DNA of 64,000 nucleotides. Origin: Bretschneidera sinensis (Eukaryota; Streptophyta; Magnoliopsida; Brassicales; Akaniaceae). The position numbers and the translations under genes were made by a program. This document shows, in pieces, positions 24,360 to 36,779 of this stretch. Positions within the stretch are counted from its first letter, which is position 1; each line of letters starts with the position of its first letter. The stretch covers positions 73,392,817 to 73,456,816 of the forward strand of contig CM043701.1 of assembly GCA_023935145.1 (NCBI GenBank), in the 5' to 3' direction. The notes beneath the pieces were generated by a model. That model made no database searches. It saw only the letters and a program-made list of their open reading frames with translations, and was not told the DNA's origin.

Positions 24360-24560
24360 AAAACTAAGCAAAATTCCCACCTTTTGATGTGAACACCCAC
24401 TGCTTAATGAGGTAAGAGTTCTAGTTACTCAGTGGAAAGTTTGTCAATGATCATCATAAGCAAAATTCCTACCTTTTGACATGAACATTCACTGCTTTCT
24501 GAGGCAAGATGTCCAGTTACTCAGTAGAAAGTTTGTCAATGATCATTATGAGCATTTTTA
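24360..24560 (-). repeat. Tandem hairpin-like repeat before the 3' LTR
   Basis: Two units of about 92 bp (ACCTTTTGATGTGAAC at 24379, ACCTTTTGACATGAAC at 24471) each include a CTCAG-containing half that can pair with a GAGG/CTGAG half. The same tandem pair occurs at the equivalent place in the other Athila-like element (57460-57640), so it is a conserved part of this lineage's 3' non-coding region. Confidence 0.75.
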
Positions 24561-25180
24561 AAATTTTTTTTGATACTTCTCTATGCCAAAGTGTCCATCC
24601 AACAAGTCATCCGGAATCAGCTAATCCATGGAAACATACACATTAAAATCACATGTCATAACTCACACGATTATGTGCTAATGTGCTCGTATCAGATTAG
24701 ATCGAACATGTGAATTCTAAAATGCCTAAAGTAAGTAACTAAACTTTAAAATTCTATCATCATATCATGTGTTCACGATTTTAAGCTTTCAAATAAAATA
24801 ACATCACAATATTGTTTAGATCAACCAAAATTTCAAAACAATCATGAACATGCATTTATCTTTTCAAAAAAAAAAAAAGAAAAAGGGACAAAGTGTGTGT
24901 GAATGTGTCTCCCATACCCCCAAACTTAAAGTACACAGTGTCCCCAATGTGTGAATAACATGGAAAGAGCTGACCTGGGAAATGGAGAACTAGCTGGACT
25001 GCCATGGCTCATAGCACACCCTCAAACTTGAACTAATGCACACATTGTCCCTAAAAAAGAAATACCAAAGTAATACTGAAAAACAAAAAAATATTAAAAA
25101 TAATAGTAATAAGAAATATGAAAAAACAATAAAGACAAAACAAATAAAGAAATAAAAAAAAACATACTTGCGTGGTGTGG

Positions 25181-26400
25181 TCAAGGTTGATAGACCGGAT
25201 CCATAAGTGGAATGTCTTCTACTTCCGGACCTTGCCTATCAATTAATACTTTAAGGCATTGACCATTTACTTTAAAGATCAGACCATCCTTAGGATCCTC
25301 TATTTCTACCACCCCATTTGCAAAAACATTCTTCACTACAAAAGGGCCAGTCCACCAAGACCGAAGTTTTCCTGGGTGCTTATGGAGTCTAGAATCATAT
25401 AAGAACACTCGATCATTAGGCTTAAACGTTTTTCTCAAAATATTTTTATCATGAAACGCTTTCATTTTAGCTTTATAGATTCTAGAGTTCTCATAAGCAT
25501 CATTTCTCAACTCCTCTAACTCGGTCAACTGAAATTTTCTAAGCTTACCTGCTTCTCCCATGTCAAAATTGAAATGCTTGGTGGCCCAATAAGCTCGATG
25601 CTCGAGCTCCACAGGTAAGTGGCAAGGTTTTCCAAAAACAAGCCTATAAGGTGACATACCTAAGGGAGTTTTGAAAGCTGTACGATAGGCCTAAAGCGCA
25701 TCAACTAGTCTCAAAGACCAATATTTGCGATCCGGGTTAACTATTTTTTCTAAAATTTGCTTAAGTTTCCTGTTTGCAATTCTACCTATCCACTTGTCTG
25801 GGGGTGGTAGGTAGTAGAGATCTTATGCACCACCCCATATTTTTTCATCAAAGCTTCAAAAGAACGGTTGCAAAAATACGTACCCTGGTCACAAATGATA
25901 GCATGTGGTGTACCAAATCGAGATAACACATTTTCTTTAAGAAATTTAATAACCGCCCTATTATCATTGCTCCTGCAAGCTGCTGCCTTTACCCATTTGA
26001 CATATAATCTACTGCCACAATAATATATTGATATCCAAAAGAATAGAGGAATGGTCCCATAAAATCAATGCCCCAACAATCAAAAATTTCAATCACTAAA
26101 ATTGGGTTTAAGGGCATCATATGATGATGGGACATAACTCCTAACTTTTGACACTTTTCACATGTGTGACAGTAGATGTTTGCATCCTTAAACAAGGTGG
26201 GCTAATAAAATCCACACTACAGAATTTTTGCAGTGGTTTTCTTCATTGAAAAGTAGCCTCCACAAGCTTGGGAGTGACAAAATTCCAAGACACTAGCAAT
26301 CTCTTCATCAGGGATGCAATGCCTTAAAATTTGGTCAAGGCAGTATTTGAAAAGAAAAGGGTCATCCCAATTGAAATTATGTGCCTCAGTCATGAACTTC
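25181..26400 (-). pseudogene. Athila-like integrase
   Basis: The zinc-finger part reads LEFCHSQACGGYF and, after a stop, CHTCEKCQKLG (about 26290-26150). The catalytic core follows: WGIDFMGPF (first Asp) near 26070, IICDQGTYF (second Asp) near 25890, and TTYHPQTSG followed by VE (the Glu region) near 25790, where a stop and a one-base loss occur. The C-terminal part from 25657 is open for 158 residues ([15 protein letters not shown] to the stop at 25181), with the WTGPFVVK motif of the GPY/F module. Integrase would insert the cDNA into the genome. All catalytic acidic residues can be seen, but the frame is broken. Confidence 0.87.
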
Positions 26401-26479
26401 CTCTTGCCTTGAGCGCTCTAATCCACCGGTATCTCACTTGCAGCCAAATAATTCACAATATGAGCAAACCATGGTAGAG

Positions 26480-26939
26480 AGGTAATAGAAAGTAAATGCT
26501 CATTGGGAAAATCATCCCTGATTGGCAGGTGGTCAGAGGTGTCCTAAAATGTGAGCCTTGAGAGATGGTCAGCCACTACGTTCTCTACTCTTTTCTTATC
26601 TTTGATGGTGATGTCAAATTCCTACAAAAGTAAAATCCACCATATTAGTCGCACCTTAGCATCCTTCTTTGTAAGAAGGTACTTAAGGGTAGCATGATCT
26701 GTGAAAATAATAATATGAGAACCAATCAAGTAAGCACGAAACTTATCCAAAGCAAACACTATAGCTAGCAACTCTTTTTCAGTAGTGGAGCAATTCATCT
26801 TAGCACTATTTAGAGTTATACTAGCACAGTAAATGACAAAAGGCTTCCCCTCCCTTCGCTGTCCAAGAACAGTACCTACAACAAAGTCACTAGCATCACA
26901 CATGATCTCAAAAGGTAAAGTCCAATTAGGTGATTGCAT
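26480..26939 (-). pseudogene. Athila-like RNase H
   Basis: The frame starting at 26939 reads [14 protein letters not shown] (first catalytic Asp), [19 protein letters not shown] (catalytic Glu), then [15 protein letters not shown] (catalytic Asp), and breaks at about 26622. Sequence to about 26480 continues as the linker before integrase. RNase H would remove the RNA strand during reverse transcription. Typical Ty3/gypsy catalytic residues are visible. Confidence 0.87.
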
Positions 26940-26993
26940 TATGGGTGCTGAGGTAAGCTTGCCAATTAGTATTTTAAAGGCCTCTTGACAAGC

Positions 26994-28125
26994 TTATGTC
27001 CACTCAAATGGGGCATCTTTAGCTAGGAGGTCACATAGTGGTCTATAAATGGTGGAAAAATTCTGTATAAACTTCCTATAAAAGCCTGTATGACCAAGAA
27101 AGGATCTCACATCCTTTACTGTCCTAGGTGTAGGCAACTTAGAGATTAATTTAATCTTAGATTGATCAACCTCTATCCCCCTAGAAGAAATAATATGCCC
27201 TAAGACAATACCTGAAGGTACCATAAAGTGACATTTTTCCCAATTCAAAACTAATTCCTTCTCCTCACAACGAGTCAATACTCTCTCTAAATTCAATAAG
27301 CATGCATCAAAAGAAGATCCAAAAACAGTCAAGTCATCCATAAAAACTTCTATGCAATTTTCAACTATGTCACTAAAAATGCTCATCATGCAACATTGAA
27401 AAGTAGCAGGTGCATTACACAATCCAAATGTCATTCTACTAAAAACATAAGTACCAAAAGGATAAGTGAAAGTGGTTTTATCTTGGTCTTCTAATGCAAT
27501 TTCAATTTGATAATAACTAGAATAACCATCCAAGAAACAATAGAAAGAATGACCAGAAGCTCAAGAATTTAATCAATAAAAGGGAGGGAAAAATGGTCTT
27601 TCCAGGTGGCAGCATTCAATTTTCTGTAATCAATGCACATCCGCCACCCAACCATAAGTTTTGTAGGGACTAACTCTCCCAAGTCATTCTTCACCACAGT
27701 AACACCTGACTTTTTAGGAAAAACATGTGTAGGACTTACCCATTTACTATCAGTAATAGGATATACGATTTCCGCACTAATAGTTTCAACACTTCGTTCT
27801 TCACCACTTCTTTCATAGTGGGATTAAGCCTACGCTGGGGGTCTCTACGAGAGCCAGTTCCTTCCTCCAAATTAATTTTATGAGAACAGACTAGGGGACT
27901 AACACCTTTTATATCAGCCATGCTCCAACCTAAGGCTGACTTATGCTCACTTAGGGTCCGAATTAATTTCTCACCTTGAGACTCAAACAATTCAGATGAG
28001 ATAATAATAGGAAAAGTATCACCTGGACCAATGAAAACATGCTTTAAACCGTTAGGCAGAGGCTTCAATTCAACTTTGGGTGCTTCCACACTTGAAGGAA
28101 TTTGTTTTTCACTTCTCTCAGGCAA
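26994..28125 (-). pseudogene. Athila-like reverse transcriptase
   Basis: From 28125 the frame gives the Athila pre-RT region (VELKPLPNGLKHVF, RRDPQRRLNPTMKEVVK). A disrupted stretch about 200 bp long follows. From 27533 a long frame reads DGYSSYYQIEIALEDQDKTT, FGLCNAPATFQ, then VFMDDLTVFG, the catalytic F/Y-x-DD motif intact. The thumb reads DVRSFLGHTGFYRKFI. It is broken between 27533 and 27736 and by a stop at 26994. Confidence 0.87.
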
Positions 28126-29160
28126 CTCCTCAAACTTCGGTTACCATGCCCGAGTGCCATAATCCTGAGTTATATAAAAAATAGCACAAATATCAACTAC
28201 ATCAGATGGATCACTGATAGAATCAAACTCAGAATTAACAAGAAAATACTTAAGGGGATCAAGATCATGAGTTATAGAAACTCCCATATCCATGAGTGAG
28301 TCAATCATGTATGTTTGGTGGCTCTCTTCATCATCTTCTGGCTATTTTGCAATATGGAAGATATTCACCTCGAGGGTCATGTTTCCAAAAGATAGCTTCA
28401 TGAGTCTATTCCTGCAATTAATAAGAGCATTAGCAGTGGAAAGGAAAGGCCTAACTAAAATTAAAGGAATTTTAGAAGTAGTACCAACAACAGAGCTAGT
28501 GTCAAGGATTAGGAAATAAACAGGATAATAAAATTTTTCAATTTAAATTAGAACATCCTCTATCACACCCCGGGGTACTTTGACTGAATGGTCAGCCAAT
28601 TGCAATACCATAGTGGTTGGTTTGATTTCTCTTAACCCCAACTGCAAATAAATAGAATATGGCATTAGATTCACGATAGCTCCTAAATCTATCAAAGTTT
28701 GCCCAACCTCATTATTTCCAATGATGCATGCAATGGTTGGACAACTAGGATCCTTGTACTTGGGAGGAATCCACTGCTCAATTAGAGCACTAACTTGCTC
28801 TATCAGGAATGCTGTCTTCTTCACATGGTGCTTCCTCTTAACTGCACACAAATCCTTGAGAACTTTTGCATAAGTAAGAACTTATTTAATCACATGCAAA
28901 AGAGGAAGATTGATTTTTACTTGCTTTAGATTCTCTAGGATTTCATTGTTTGGATCCAGAGTTCACTTGCTTGATTTTAAAGCTTGAGGGAATAGTACCT
29001 TAACATGACTCTTTGTCACCTCAAGTTCCTTGGGCAGCTTAGCATCACTACTATCTAGACCCTTTTCCACATCCTTTGATTTGTTTGTTGTTAGGATGTG
29101 TAATGACTTACCACTTTGTGTCACAATGGCATTCACATCCTTCAGATTCTTTTGCGCCAT
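28126..29160 (-). pseudogene. Athila-like gag C-terminus and protease
   Basis: From 29160 the frame reads MAQKNLKDVNAIVTQSGK, the Athila gag/protease linker. From 28851 it reads VSALIEQWIPPKYKDP, then a protease-like LIDLGAIVNLMPYSIYLQLGL (Athila proteases have DLGASVNL in place of DSGA) and VPRGVIEDVLI. A stop near 28543 cuts it. Retroviral-type aspartic protease is inferred from the DLGA motif and its position before RT. Confidence 0.8.
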
Positions 29161-29348
29161 GTTTTGACAATGGGGTATGGACTGAGCTTAAGAAGGGAAC
29201 TTACCTCGCTCATTCACATTCAAGGAGCTCATCAATTTGGACACTTGGTTCTTTATCTCTTTATTTTCTTCAATGACCTGCGTAATCAAAGATTCACATT
29301 TTTGGTTAGTCTTACCCTATTCCTCAATAAAAGCATGCAAAGTGTCTT

Positions 29349-30554
29349 CTAAAGGATTCCTAGAAGATGAAGGTGCATGAAATGGTGCAGGATATGATCT
29401 AGAGGGTTGTGCAGGTGGCTGGTTTTCGAACTTCCAGCTAAAATTGCGTGATTGCGCCACCCCGGATTATAGGTATCAAAGAAAGGTGAAAAAGAATTCT
29501 TGTACATACCTAAGACATTATATTGTTCCTTATACATCCCTCTCATTTCAGCAAATGTGAGACACTCTTGAGTGAGATGATCTACCCCGCCACACACAAA
29601 ACATGGTCCAAAAGATTCTACATGATTAGCCACGTGTGTTGGCTTTAAATCCTTAGTCTTTAACACATCTAGCTCCCTAGTGAGCATCTCGACCTTAGCC
29701 TTTAGGTTATCCTTTTCCCTGAGATGGTAAATTCCACCACCATTTGGGTTTACTGTAGGGCGTGACCTATTTGTGCTCTCAGTAGCACTAGGTCCAGTCC
29801 AAGTGTGAGCTTTTTCAGCAAGCTCATTGAGGTATTCTATGGCCTCATCAGGATCTTTTTATAAGAACTCACCATTACACATCATCTCCACAAATTGGTG
29901 CTCTCTAGGTGTAAGTCCCTCATAAAAATAGCTCACTAAGCGCCAATTCTCATACCCATAATGAGGACACATACTCAACAACTCCTTAAATCTCTCTCAC
30001 GACTGATACAAAGTCTCACTGTCCTTTTGTGCAAAGGTGGAGATTTGCCTTTTTAAAGTGTTGGTCTTATGTCAGGGAAAGTATTTATTAAAGAAAACCT
30101 AAGTCATCTAATTCCACGACCCAATAGATCACAGTGAGTATAGCCAACTCTTAGCTCTATCCTTCAAGGAGAAAGGAAAGAACTTAAGTCTCACAATATC
30201 ATCAGTTGCATTTTGACTATGAAAAGTCGCAACTACTTCCTCAAACTCCCTAATGTGCACATATGGGTTTTCATTTTCCAAGCCATGGAACGTAGGGAGT
30301 AACTATATCATCCCTGTTTTAAAATCTAGCTGGCGAGTATTAGTTGGAAATATGACGCATGATGGTGTGGCTATGCGTGTAGGGTGAAGGTAATCCTGAA
30401 GGGTCCTAGTGGGTTGATCTCCTTGTTCACTCATTTCTTTAAGACTAGATGGATTGTCAAATAAAGGATTTAAAAAGTTTGATTCTGACTCTAGAACAGG
30501 TTTACAAGCAAATCTACCCAAGGCGTCCCTATATTTGTGCATGCAAGGTAACAA
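29349..30554 (-). pseudogene. Athila-like gag
   Basis: From 30554 the frame carries RTLQDYLHPTRIATPSCV, an Athila gag hallmark. Downstream fragments (LLPTFHGLENENPY, SWLYSL, MCNGEFL, EYLNELAEKAHTW) lie in several frames, and the end reads CFVCGGVDHLTQECLTF near 29600, a zinc knuckle of CxxC..H..C type. Several frameshifts and stops are present. Gag would assemble particles and package RNA. Confidence 0.83.
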
Positions 30555-30682
30555 AATAAAAAAATACTATAAAAAGAAAGAAGGGAAAAAGAAAAAAAAT
30601 AATACAGCAAGCTAAAAGAAGGAATGAAGTTACCGCCTTTACAAACTACTGAAAAGAAAAACAATCTAGCAATTCTTCTACC

Positions 30683-30703
30683 GTCTCCCCGGCAACAGCG
30701 CCA
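30683..30703 (-). other. Primer-binding site, tRNA-Asp type
   Basis: The minus strand reads TGGCGCTGTTGCCGGGGAGA, beginning five bases after the 5' LTR end. It matches the tRNA-Asp primer site typical of Athila except for one base. Confidence 0.87.
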
Positions 30704-30708
30704 AAATT

Positions 30709-32480
30709 TGTTTACACCCAAAGAATAACACGGTAGTTGTAGCACAGCTTTGGGGTGTCAATACCAAAGAAACAAATTTAAAGAATAGTAGAAGGAACAA
30801 AGAAACTAAAGAAAAATATTAAATGATTAATAGAGAACAAAGATTAATTTTAAAATGCAAATTAAAGTGAAGCAAAGTGACTAATGGAGAAAGTACTCAA
30901 CTTTGACAAACAGTAAAGTGTCGAGAATCCCTTGCAAAATCTGGTATTTTAATTATTCTTAATTCATTGAATAACTCAATTGGGAACTCAATTCTCAAAA
31001 TTCCTAATTGGAATGTGTAGATTTATAAACCAAGATTAAAACAAATGTAACCCTTTGAAAAATCATTCACCACTTTTAAAATACGTACATTATTATCACT
31101 ATTGTGAAAATCCAACGACGAAAATATACTTAAGAAGTGATATTGCAGCAAAGAATTAAATCAATATAGGTAAATAATTGATTCAAACATAATCAAAGAG
31201 CTAATCCATTCAATAGAGAAAGCATGACTGAATCCATAAACAGAATAAATTCTACGATTATTCGGAGAAGAAAACATCACCAATAAATTGAGAATGATAA
31301 AACAAAAGAGTTTTAGTAATTGAAAATCAAATATGTAAATTAAAAAAATAAACAAAAATACCATCTACTGTGCAAGTTCATCCCTAGCCCCACTTTAGAA
31401 TTTAGTTACCCATAAATATAATGGACAACAAAAATCTGAAGGGAAAAATTAGAGCAAACATTAAAGTGCTAAACATTAAACTTTAAAACTTAAAATAAAT
31501 ATATTAAAACTAAAAATACATGGAGAGAGAAATTCCACCCACAGTTGTTGTGTGGTGCTTCCCTCGATTGGTAGTAAAATCCTCCAGATTGCACCCTTTG
31601 GTAGCAAAGCCTCCGAGATTGCACACTTTTGATGAAGTGAAATGGGGCTTTTATAGGGGAACTCCATGAGTGCAATGTGTTTCCAATCCGATGTGTGATG
31701 TGGGATGTAGAATATGTTTCCAACCAATGTGGGATGTGGGATTTAAGCCTTCACATGCCCTTTAAAACTTCTGCCCACGCTAAAATCATGCACAACCTGA
31801 CCTTTGTCTACTAAAACTGCCATAACTTTCTCTAGAAAAATCATATTTACGAGCTGTAAAATTCTCCAGAAAATAGACATCCAGATCTTCCCAAGAATAT
31901 ATGGCTTATCTTCTGTTTCTTCCTGAATCATTACAGTTTAATCCCCAAAAATCACTACTGGCATGCTAAAATCATGCACAACCTGACCTTTATCTACTAA
32001 AACTGTCATAACTTTCTCTAGAAAAATCATATTTATGAGCCGTAAAATTCTCCAGAAAATAGACATCTAGATATTTCCAAGAATATATGACACATCTCTT
32101 GGTTCTTCCTGAATAAATATAGTTTAATCCGTAAAATAACTTATTTGTACGAGCAATTCTGGCAATTTAATGAAACTCCTTTCCAAGTGCTTGTAAAGAT
32201 GTAAAACAACGAAAAAAAATAACTCAAAGTAACTTTCCTAAGCTAAACATATAAATAAATACTTGAGCATTGTTACGCTCGATCGCAAGTCTCCTATGCT
32301 CGATCACAACAACAGATTCTAGCTTTTGCATTTTTTTCACATTAAATCCCCAATTTCCTTTGCAATCCTATAAAAAATTAAAAATCATAGAACTAACACA
32401 AAATATCATATTAGTACACAACTAAAGAATTAAAAAATGTAAATTAAGGGGCCAAAATATGCAATATTTGGCACTCATCA
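30709..32480 (-). repeat. 5' LTR of the minus-strand Athila-like element
   Basis: In element orientation it runs from TGATGAGTGCCAAATATT (32480) to GGGTGTAAACA (30709). It is the partner of 22179-23954, including the 186-bp tandem duplication at 31780/31966. The last 12 bases differ from the partner at five sites, much more than the rest of the LTR. Confidence 0.9.
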
Positions 32481-32485
32481 GGACT

Positions 32486-32955
32486 TTTGGTATAATTTTC
32501 ATGGCTATAATGCATAGATTGATGGGGAAAAACTGAGAGATGCGGTATGTTTGCGAAATCTTGGGAATGAGAACTAGAAGATTTCTATTGAGATCTCTAG
32601 AGAAAGTTCCAATCATAAAGTCTTCTTTTAAAAAGTTGTATACAAATACAATGCCTTAACATTTTTGGAAGAACATGACTTGTACCCGTCAACACTAGGG
32701 GCTTTATGAGGGCTCATTAAGAAAACAAATTTGTGCACCTCTTCATTTGAAATGGAGATCATTAGGGAATCAATCTTGGTAGGGGATAAACATTTTTGTT
32801 CTGAAAAGTTACTCTCATCACAGTTTGAATAAAGGCTTTTGAAATAATCAACGAACAAGGATTTGAGCTTTTCCTTATCGCGGAACCAAATGCCATCATT
32901 GTGCTTCAAAGCCATAATTTTGTTCTTCCTTCTCCTTATAATTGTTGAGGTGTTG
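32486..32955 (-). pseudogene. LINE-1 reverse transcriptase, N-terminal part
   Basis: The minus frame from 32915 reads LKHNDGIWFRDKEKLKSLFVDYFKSLY and then SPHKAPSVDGYK, the P-x-KAPGPDGF motif that opens LINE RT. Near 32616-32490 LLVLIPKIS and ISQFFPINLC match the LIPK and FRPISLC motifs. The Athila-like insertion interrupts it at 32480, and the next RT motifs resume at 22178. Confidence 0.85.
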
Positions 32956-33983
32956 AAACATTTGGTTTTTCATTTTGCACATAATTTTTGGTACAAAATA
33001 ATTTTCTCCTAGGTAGGCATGTTTTTTCTACTCTGTCACAAGCTCTTTCTCAAGATCATACAAGAAATAATTCGGTTTGACTTCTAAGGCACGTTGGATT
33101 CCCCCAATTTGAGCAATTAGTCTACGTTTGCACTTGAAGATATTGCCAAACTCATTATGATTCCAGCCACGAACAACTGATGTGAAATCTTGAAGCGAAG
33201 AATTCAAGTTAGACTAAAACCTCTAACTCTTTTTAAGTATATGGTGAAAACCTGGGTGGGTGCACTAGGCTACCTAAAAATGAAAAAGGCCTGGAAGCCT
33301 TTGGGGGAAGATTTTGTCCTTCTAAATCAATTAACAAAAGATAATGGTTACTATGAGTACGAGAGAGGTGATGAATGATAACCTCAAGGACTTGGGTTCT
33401 CCAGTTAGAGTTGCACATTACTCTATCAATCCGTTCTCTTATACGACTAATGTCACTTTGAGGATTAGATCAAGTGAATTTTGGTCCTATTGCACCAAGG
33501 TCGATGAGGCCACAATGCTAGTAAAGATAGGTGCACCACCCATTTTATCTGCATAGAATAGAATTTGGTTGAAATGCCCAGCGATATGCGAAGGAAAGTT
33601 CTCCCCAATTAGGGTATTAATCAAGGTTTGCTAGATATTTTGACAAGTTGAGAAGTCAAGGCTCGCCTAAATGCTAGACAAGAACCAAAATCCCTAATCG
33701 TCTAAGATTTTAACAGTGATAATTTATTCTTATTTATCAACAACATCAACTTGAATCAACTCGTTACACTAACCAAAAAAAAAAAAACAAATGCCCCAGC
33801 AAAGCCTTGGGAATCAACCTTCTCGCACATAAGATATCTGATCACCCGATTTGCATTGTTACCACTGAAATAAGGCTCAGAAATGGAAAAGATTTGGGGT
33901 TCGTGGACCTGAATCAACACTCTTATGTTAAGCATAAACTTTTTGTTTTTCTCTCTTTTATAGTTCCAAAAAAAGATCTTCAT
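32956..33983 (-). pseudogene. LINE-1 endonuclease (start of ORF2)
   Basis: ORF2 opens at the ATG at 33983 with MKIFFWNYKREKNKKF, the W-N-C-R-G start of plant L1 endonucleases, then PQIFSISEPYFSG with the catalytic ExP region. Near 33418-33233 VIIHHLSRTHSNHYLLLIDLEG matches the S-D-H-x-P-L motif, with Asp changed to Asn. Frameshifts and stops separate the parts. The enzyme would nick target DNA. Confidence 0.82.
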
Positions 33984-34039
33984 CAGAAATATCTTATAAA
34001 TAAATGAGAATAGAAGAAACGGAACAACTTAAGCCCCCC

Positions 34040-35212
34040 CAATTGAGACCCTCTATCTCGTCACCACTTCCATAATCACTTTCTTCCCCCTTTTCCTCCT
34101 CATCATCCGAGAGGGTTGAAGGATAATTTGACTTATTCTTAGAACCAAGGCCCACATCCATGTCATCCTCTTGATGCCATTGGCCATTGCCACTGTCAAT
34201 TATATGAGGACAACCAAGAGAATTGCTAGGGTTGGCCAGAAAGGTTTGGGTTTGGGGGCTTTTAAAATGAGGCTGAAGGATAGTGGATAGAATGGGTCAC
34301 TACATAAAAAATATGACTTTTCAGTGGACTTAGGTGAGCTTAGGTTGGATCTTGGACTTGATTAATTGGGTCTAAGATTCAAAGAAGGCATACTTGTTAG
34401 CATGGGTTATTTATCTATGGGTTTAGAAGGGTTTTTCCCTTGTAGGTTTAATGGGGCTTTACCTTTTTTCATGATGTTAGCTTTCGTCTTGTTGATTGGA
34501 ATTATCTTTAGAAGCTTTTGAAGGTGTCATGTCATTTCATTTGTTAGTTTGCTTCTTTTGAGGTTTCAAGCTATTAGAAGTTAGAGCGTTGTTTGTATGT
34601 ACTAGAATCAAGAATGTCAGAGGCGCTGTTGTTATCTGTCACCACATCACCTAATGTATCTATAGCTTCGAACCTTAACTTAGAGTTTCGGTTCGGGTTA
34701 CTACTAAGCCTTTTTTTCTCGGTTTTGGATTGTCGAGGCTCCCTGCTCAGATCTAGTTTGTTGTAGAGGAGCACGACAGTTTTTCTTCTAAGAGATCGTT
34801 TAAGGACCATAGGCAATGCCATTTTCCAATTCCTGTGGTGGCACCACATTTTTCAGGGGGAGGCATTTCTTTCTTGTGAGTTGGGAAATCTTTATGAGGA
34901 TGACAAAAAATACCACATAGATCATGGGAAGACATTCATATTCAATTTTTTGCTATCTTATGCCAAAAATAATGAATGGAATGAGAGGCTTAGTGAGATC
35001 AAGCTCGAAACACACTCTAGCAAATTTACCTCTAGAGATAAGAGCAATGGTGCTATCGATTTTCGCATTTTTTCAAAAAGATTTCCCATTTTGTAGAGTA
35101 CTCTAGAGTCATAATACTCAATGTGCATGCCTGGAAGTCTCACCCAAGCTGTTACATGAGAAATTTTTGCAGTGGTTGGATTGAAATTAGTAGTCTACTG
35201 ATTCACCATGAG
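34040..35212 (-). pseudogene. LINE-1 ORF1, C-terminal part
   Basis: At the right edge the minus frame reads FNPTTAKISHVTAWVRLPG and IEYYDSRVLYKMGNLF, the conserved core of plant L1 ORF1 (DUF4283 family). A degenerate zinc-knuckle region follows near 34935-34860, then an acidic C-terminus (SDDEEEKGEESDYGSGDE) near 34130-34050. The N-terminal half of this domain lies beyond the Tat-like solo LTR at 42585-42800. Confidence 0.78.
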
Positions 35213-36722
35213 ATACTTGTAGGTACTATTATATTTTTCCTATTACCTATGCATCTAGCTTATTACCTAAGGCCACTTCCCTTTTAGAATGTGGATATGA
35301 CGAGGGTGCAAATCATGATGAGTAAGAATTTGAAAACAAGTAAAACCTACCAAGTCTAATACAAACCCTTTATAAGTAGTAAGGAGGCTTCCGTGATGGG
35401 TGTACTTTTAATGTATTAGACAAGTGATTGTTGTCATCTGAGTACAAAGCAAAGATGACAGATAAGGAGTAGCCATTTGACTTTGAAAGGGGCCAAATCC
35501 TTTGTCATTGGTCTACGTGAGAGATTCTAAGGCTCGAGAGATTTTGATACAAGAGAGTGAGAAATTAAAGCTCCCTTATTTGTCTAGACCAAAGTCTAAC
35601 CCTTTACATTTCAAGGAAAATTATTCAAAACTTTAAAAAAAAGTATTATTACCATACACTAATAATAAAGCCAAGCACAATTGTCACAATTTATATTCAA
35701 ACAAGATGACACCCAAACATTGTAATTAAAATGACATGGTAAAAGTAAATACATAAAGGAATTGGTGAGATAAAACTAAGTACATAAAAGTAAGTACATG
35801 GAAGTAAATACATAAAAGTAAGCACATGAAAGTAAATACTTGAAGGAAATGGTACTTTAAACTATATGGATTAAAAATAGAGATTAAACTAAGTGTATTT
35901 AAACTAAACTACCTTAAAGATAAGATTTGAAATAACTAGTAACAGGCAAATATGTAACATTTTTAATGGATCAAAGAGGGTCCAAAATTCTCTCTAAAAA
36001 ATTAAAATGTGCATATAGTTAATATCAACTTAAAATAAAACATTTAACTTAGAAGACATGAAATAAAAATTCTTATGGAACTAAACTAAAGGAAAGGACT
36101 TTAAAACTACAATTAACTCAATATTACATTTATCTAAGGGAGAGTATATTATGACTAGTAGCTAACTACGAAAAGAAAAAACGTACAACTAGTGAAGAGA
36201 AAATATATACTAAGAAACTAGTGAATACCTAAAACTAAGATGAATTTTATTAAGTGACCTAAATTAATCTAGTCCATTTTCAAGGTGGTTTGAACATATA
36301 AATCCTACTATTAATTTATTTTTTTAGAAGAAGAAGAAGATTAACCTACCTGCTAAATAAAATTTCCATGTGTAAGGATAATCTTCGGAGATCTGCACGC
36401 TCTAGTGGACTTGATGAAGTAGGAAGATTAACTTTGATAAAGGATTAATTATAAGGTTAAATAGTTAGGGTGGCCGAAAATGGAAGGAAGAACACTATCT
36501 TGTTCTTCTTTGTTTCTATCTTTTGTTTCTTATTTATGTGCTCTCCTTTGATTACTTTGATTATTTTGATTACTTTTTTTTGTTTTTTTTTTTTTTTTGC
36601 TATTCAATAGCCTAAATTTAATTCTAACAAAGTCTTTAATTTTTCTCTCTTTTTAGCTCTTCTTTTTCTAACTCTTCTTCCACTTCTTCCACTTGTTCCA
36701 CCCTTGTTAATTTGTTAAGTGG

Positions 36723-36733
36723 GGTATTTATAG
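36723..36733 (-). promoter_or_regulatory. TATA box of the Tat-like solo LTR
   Basis: The minus strand reads CTATAAATACC, followed by CCAC and, 60 bp on, purine-rich leader sequence. It lies immediately downstream (minus orientation) of the tandem array and is the best core promoter candidate in this LTR. Confidence 0.6.
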
Positions 36734-36779
36734 GAAGAGTATGGGCTGTCCTAGTACAAAAAATAATGGGAAGAAGCTT

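Larger units (their letters stand above)
22179..32480 (-). mobile_element. Athila-like LTR retrotransposon (Ty3/gypsy)
   Basis: LTRs at 30709-32480 (5') and 22179-23954 (3') flank a minus-strand internal region with gag, protease, RT, RNase H and integrase in gypsy order. The target duplication GGACT (22174-22178 and 32481-32485) is perfect. The primer site is of tRNA-Asp type, and the gag motifs (RTLQDYLHPT, CFVCGGVDHL) are those of the Athila lineage. Between integrase and the 3' LTR lie about 1.2 kb without an env-like frame. The reading frames carry stops and frameshifts but are among the better preserved in the window. Confidence 0.92.
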
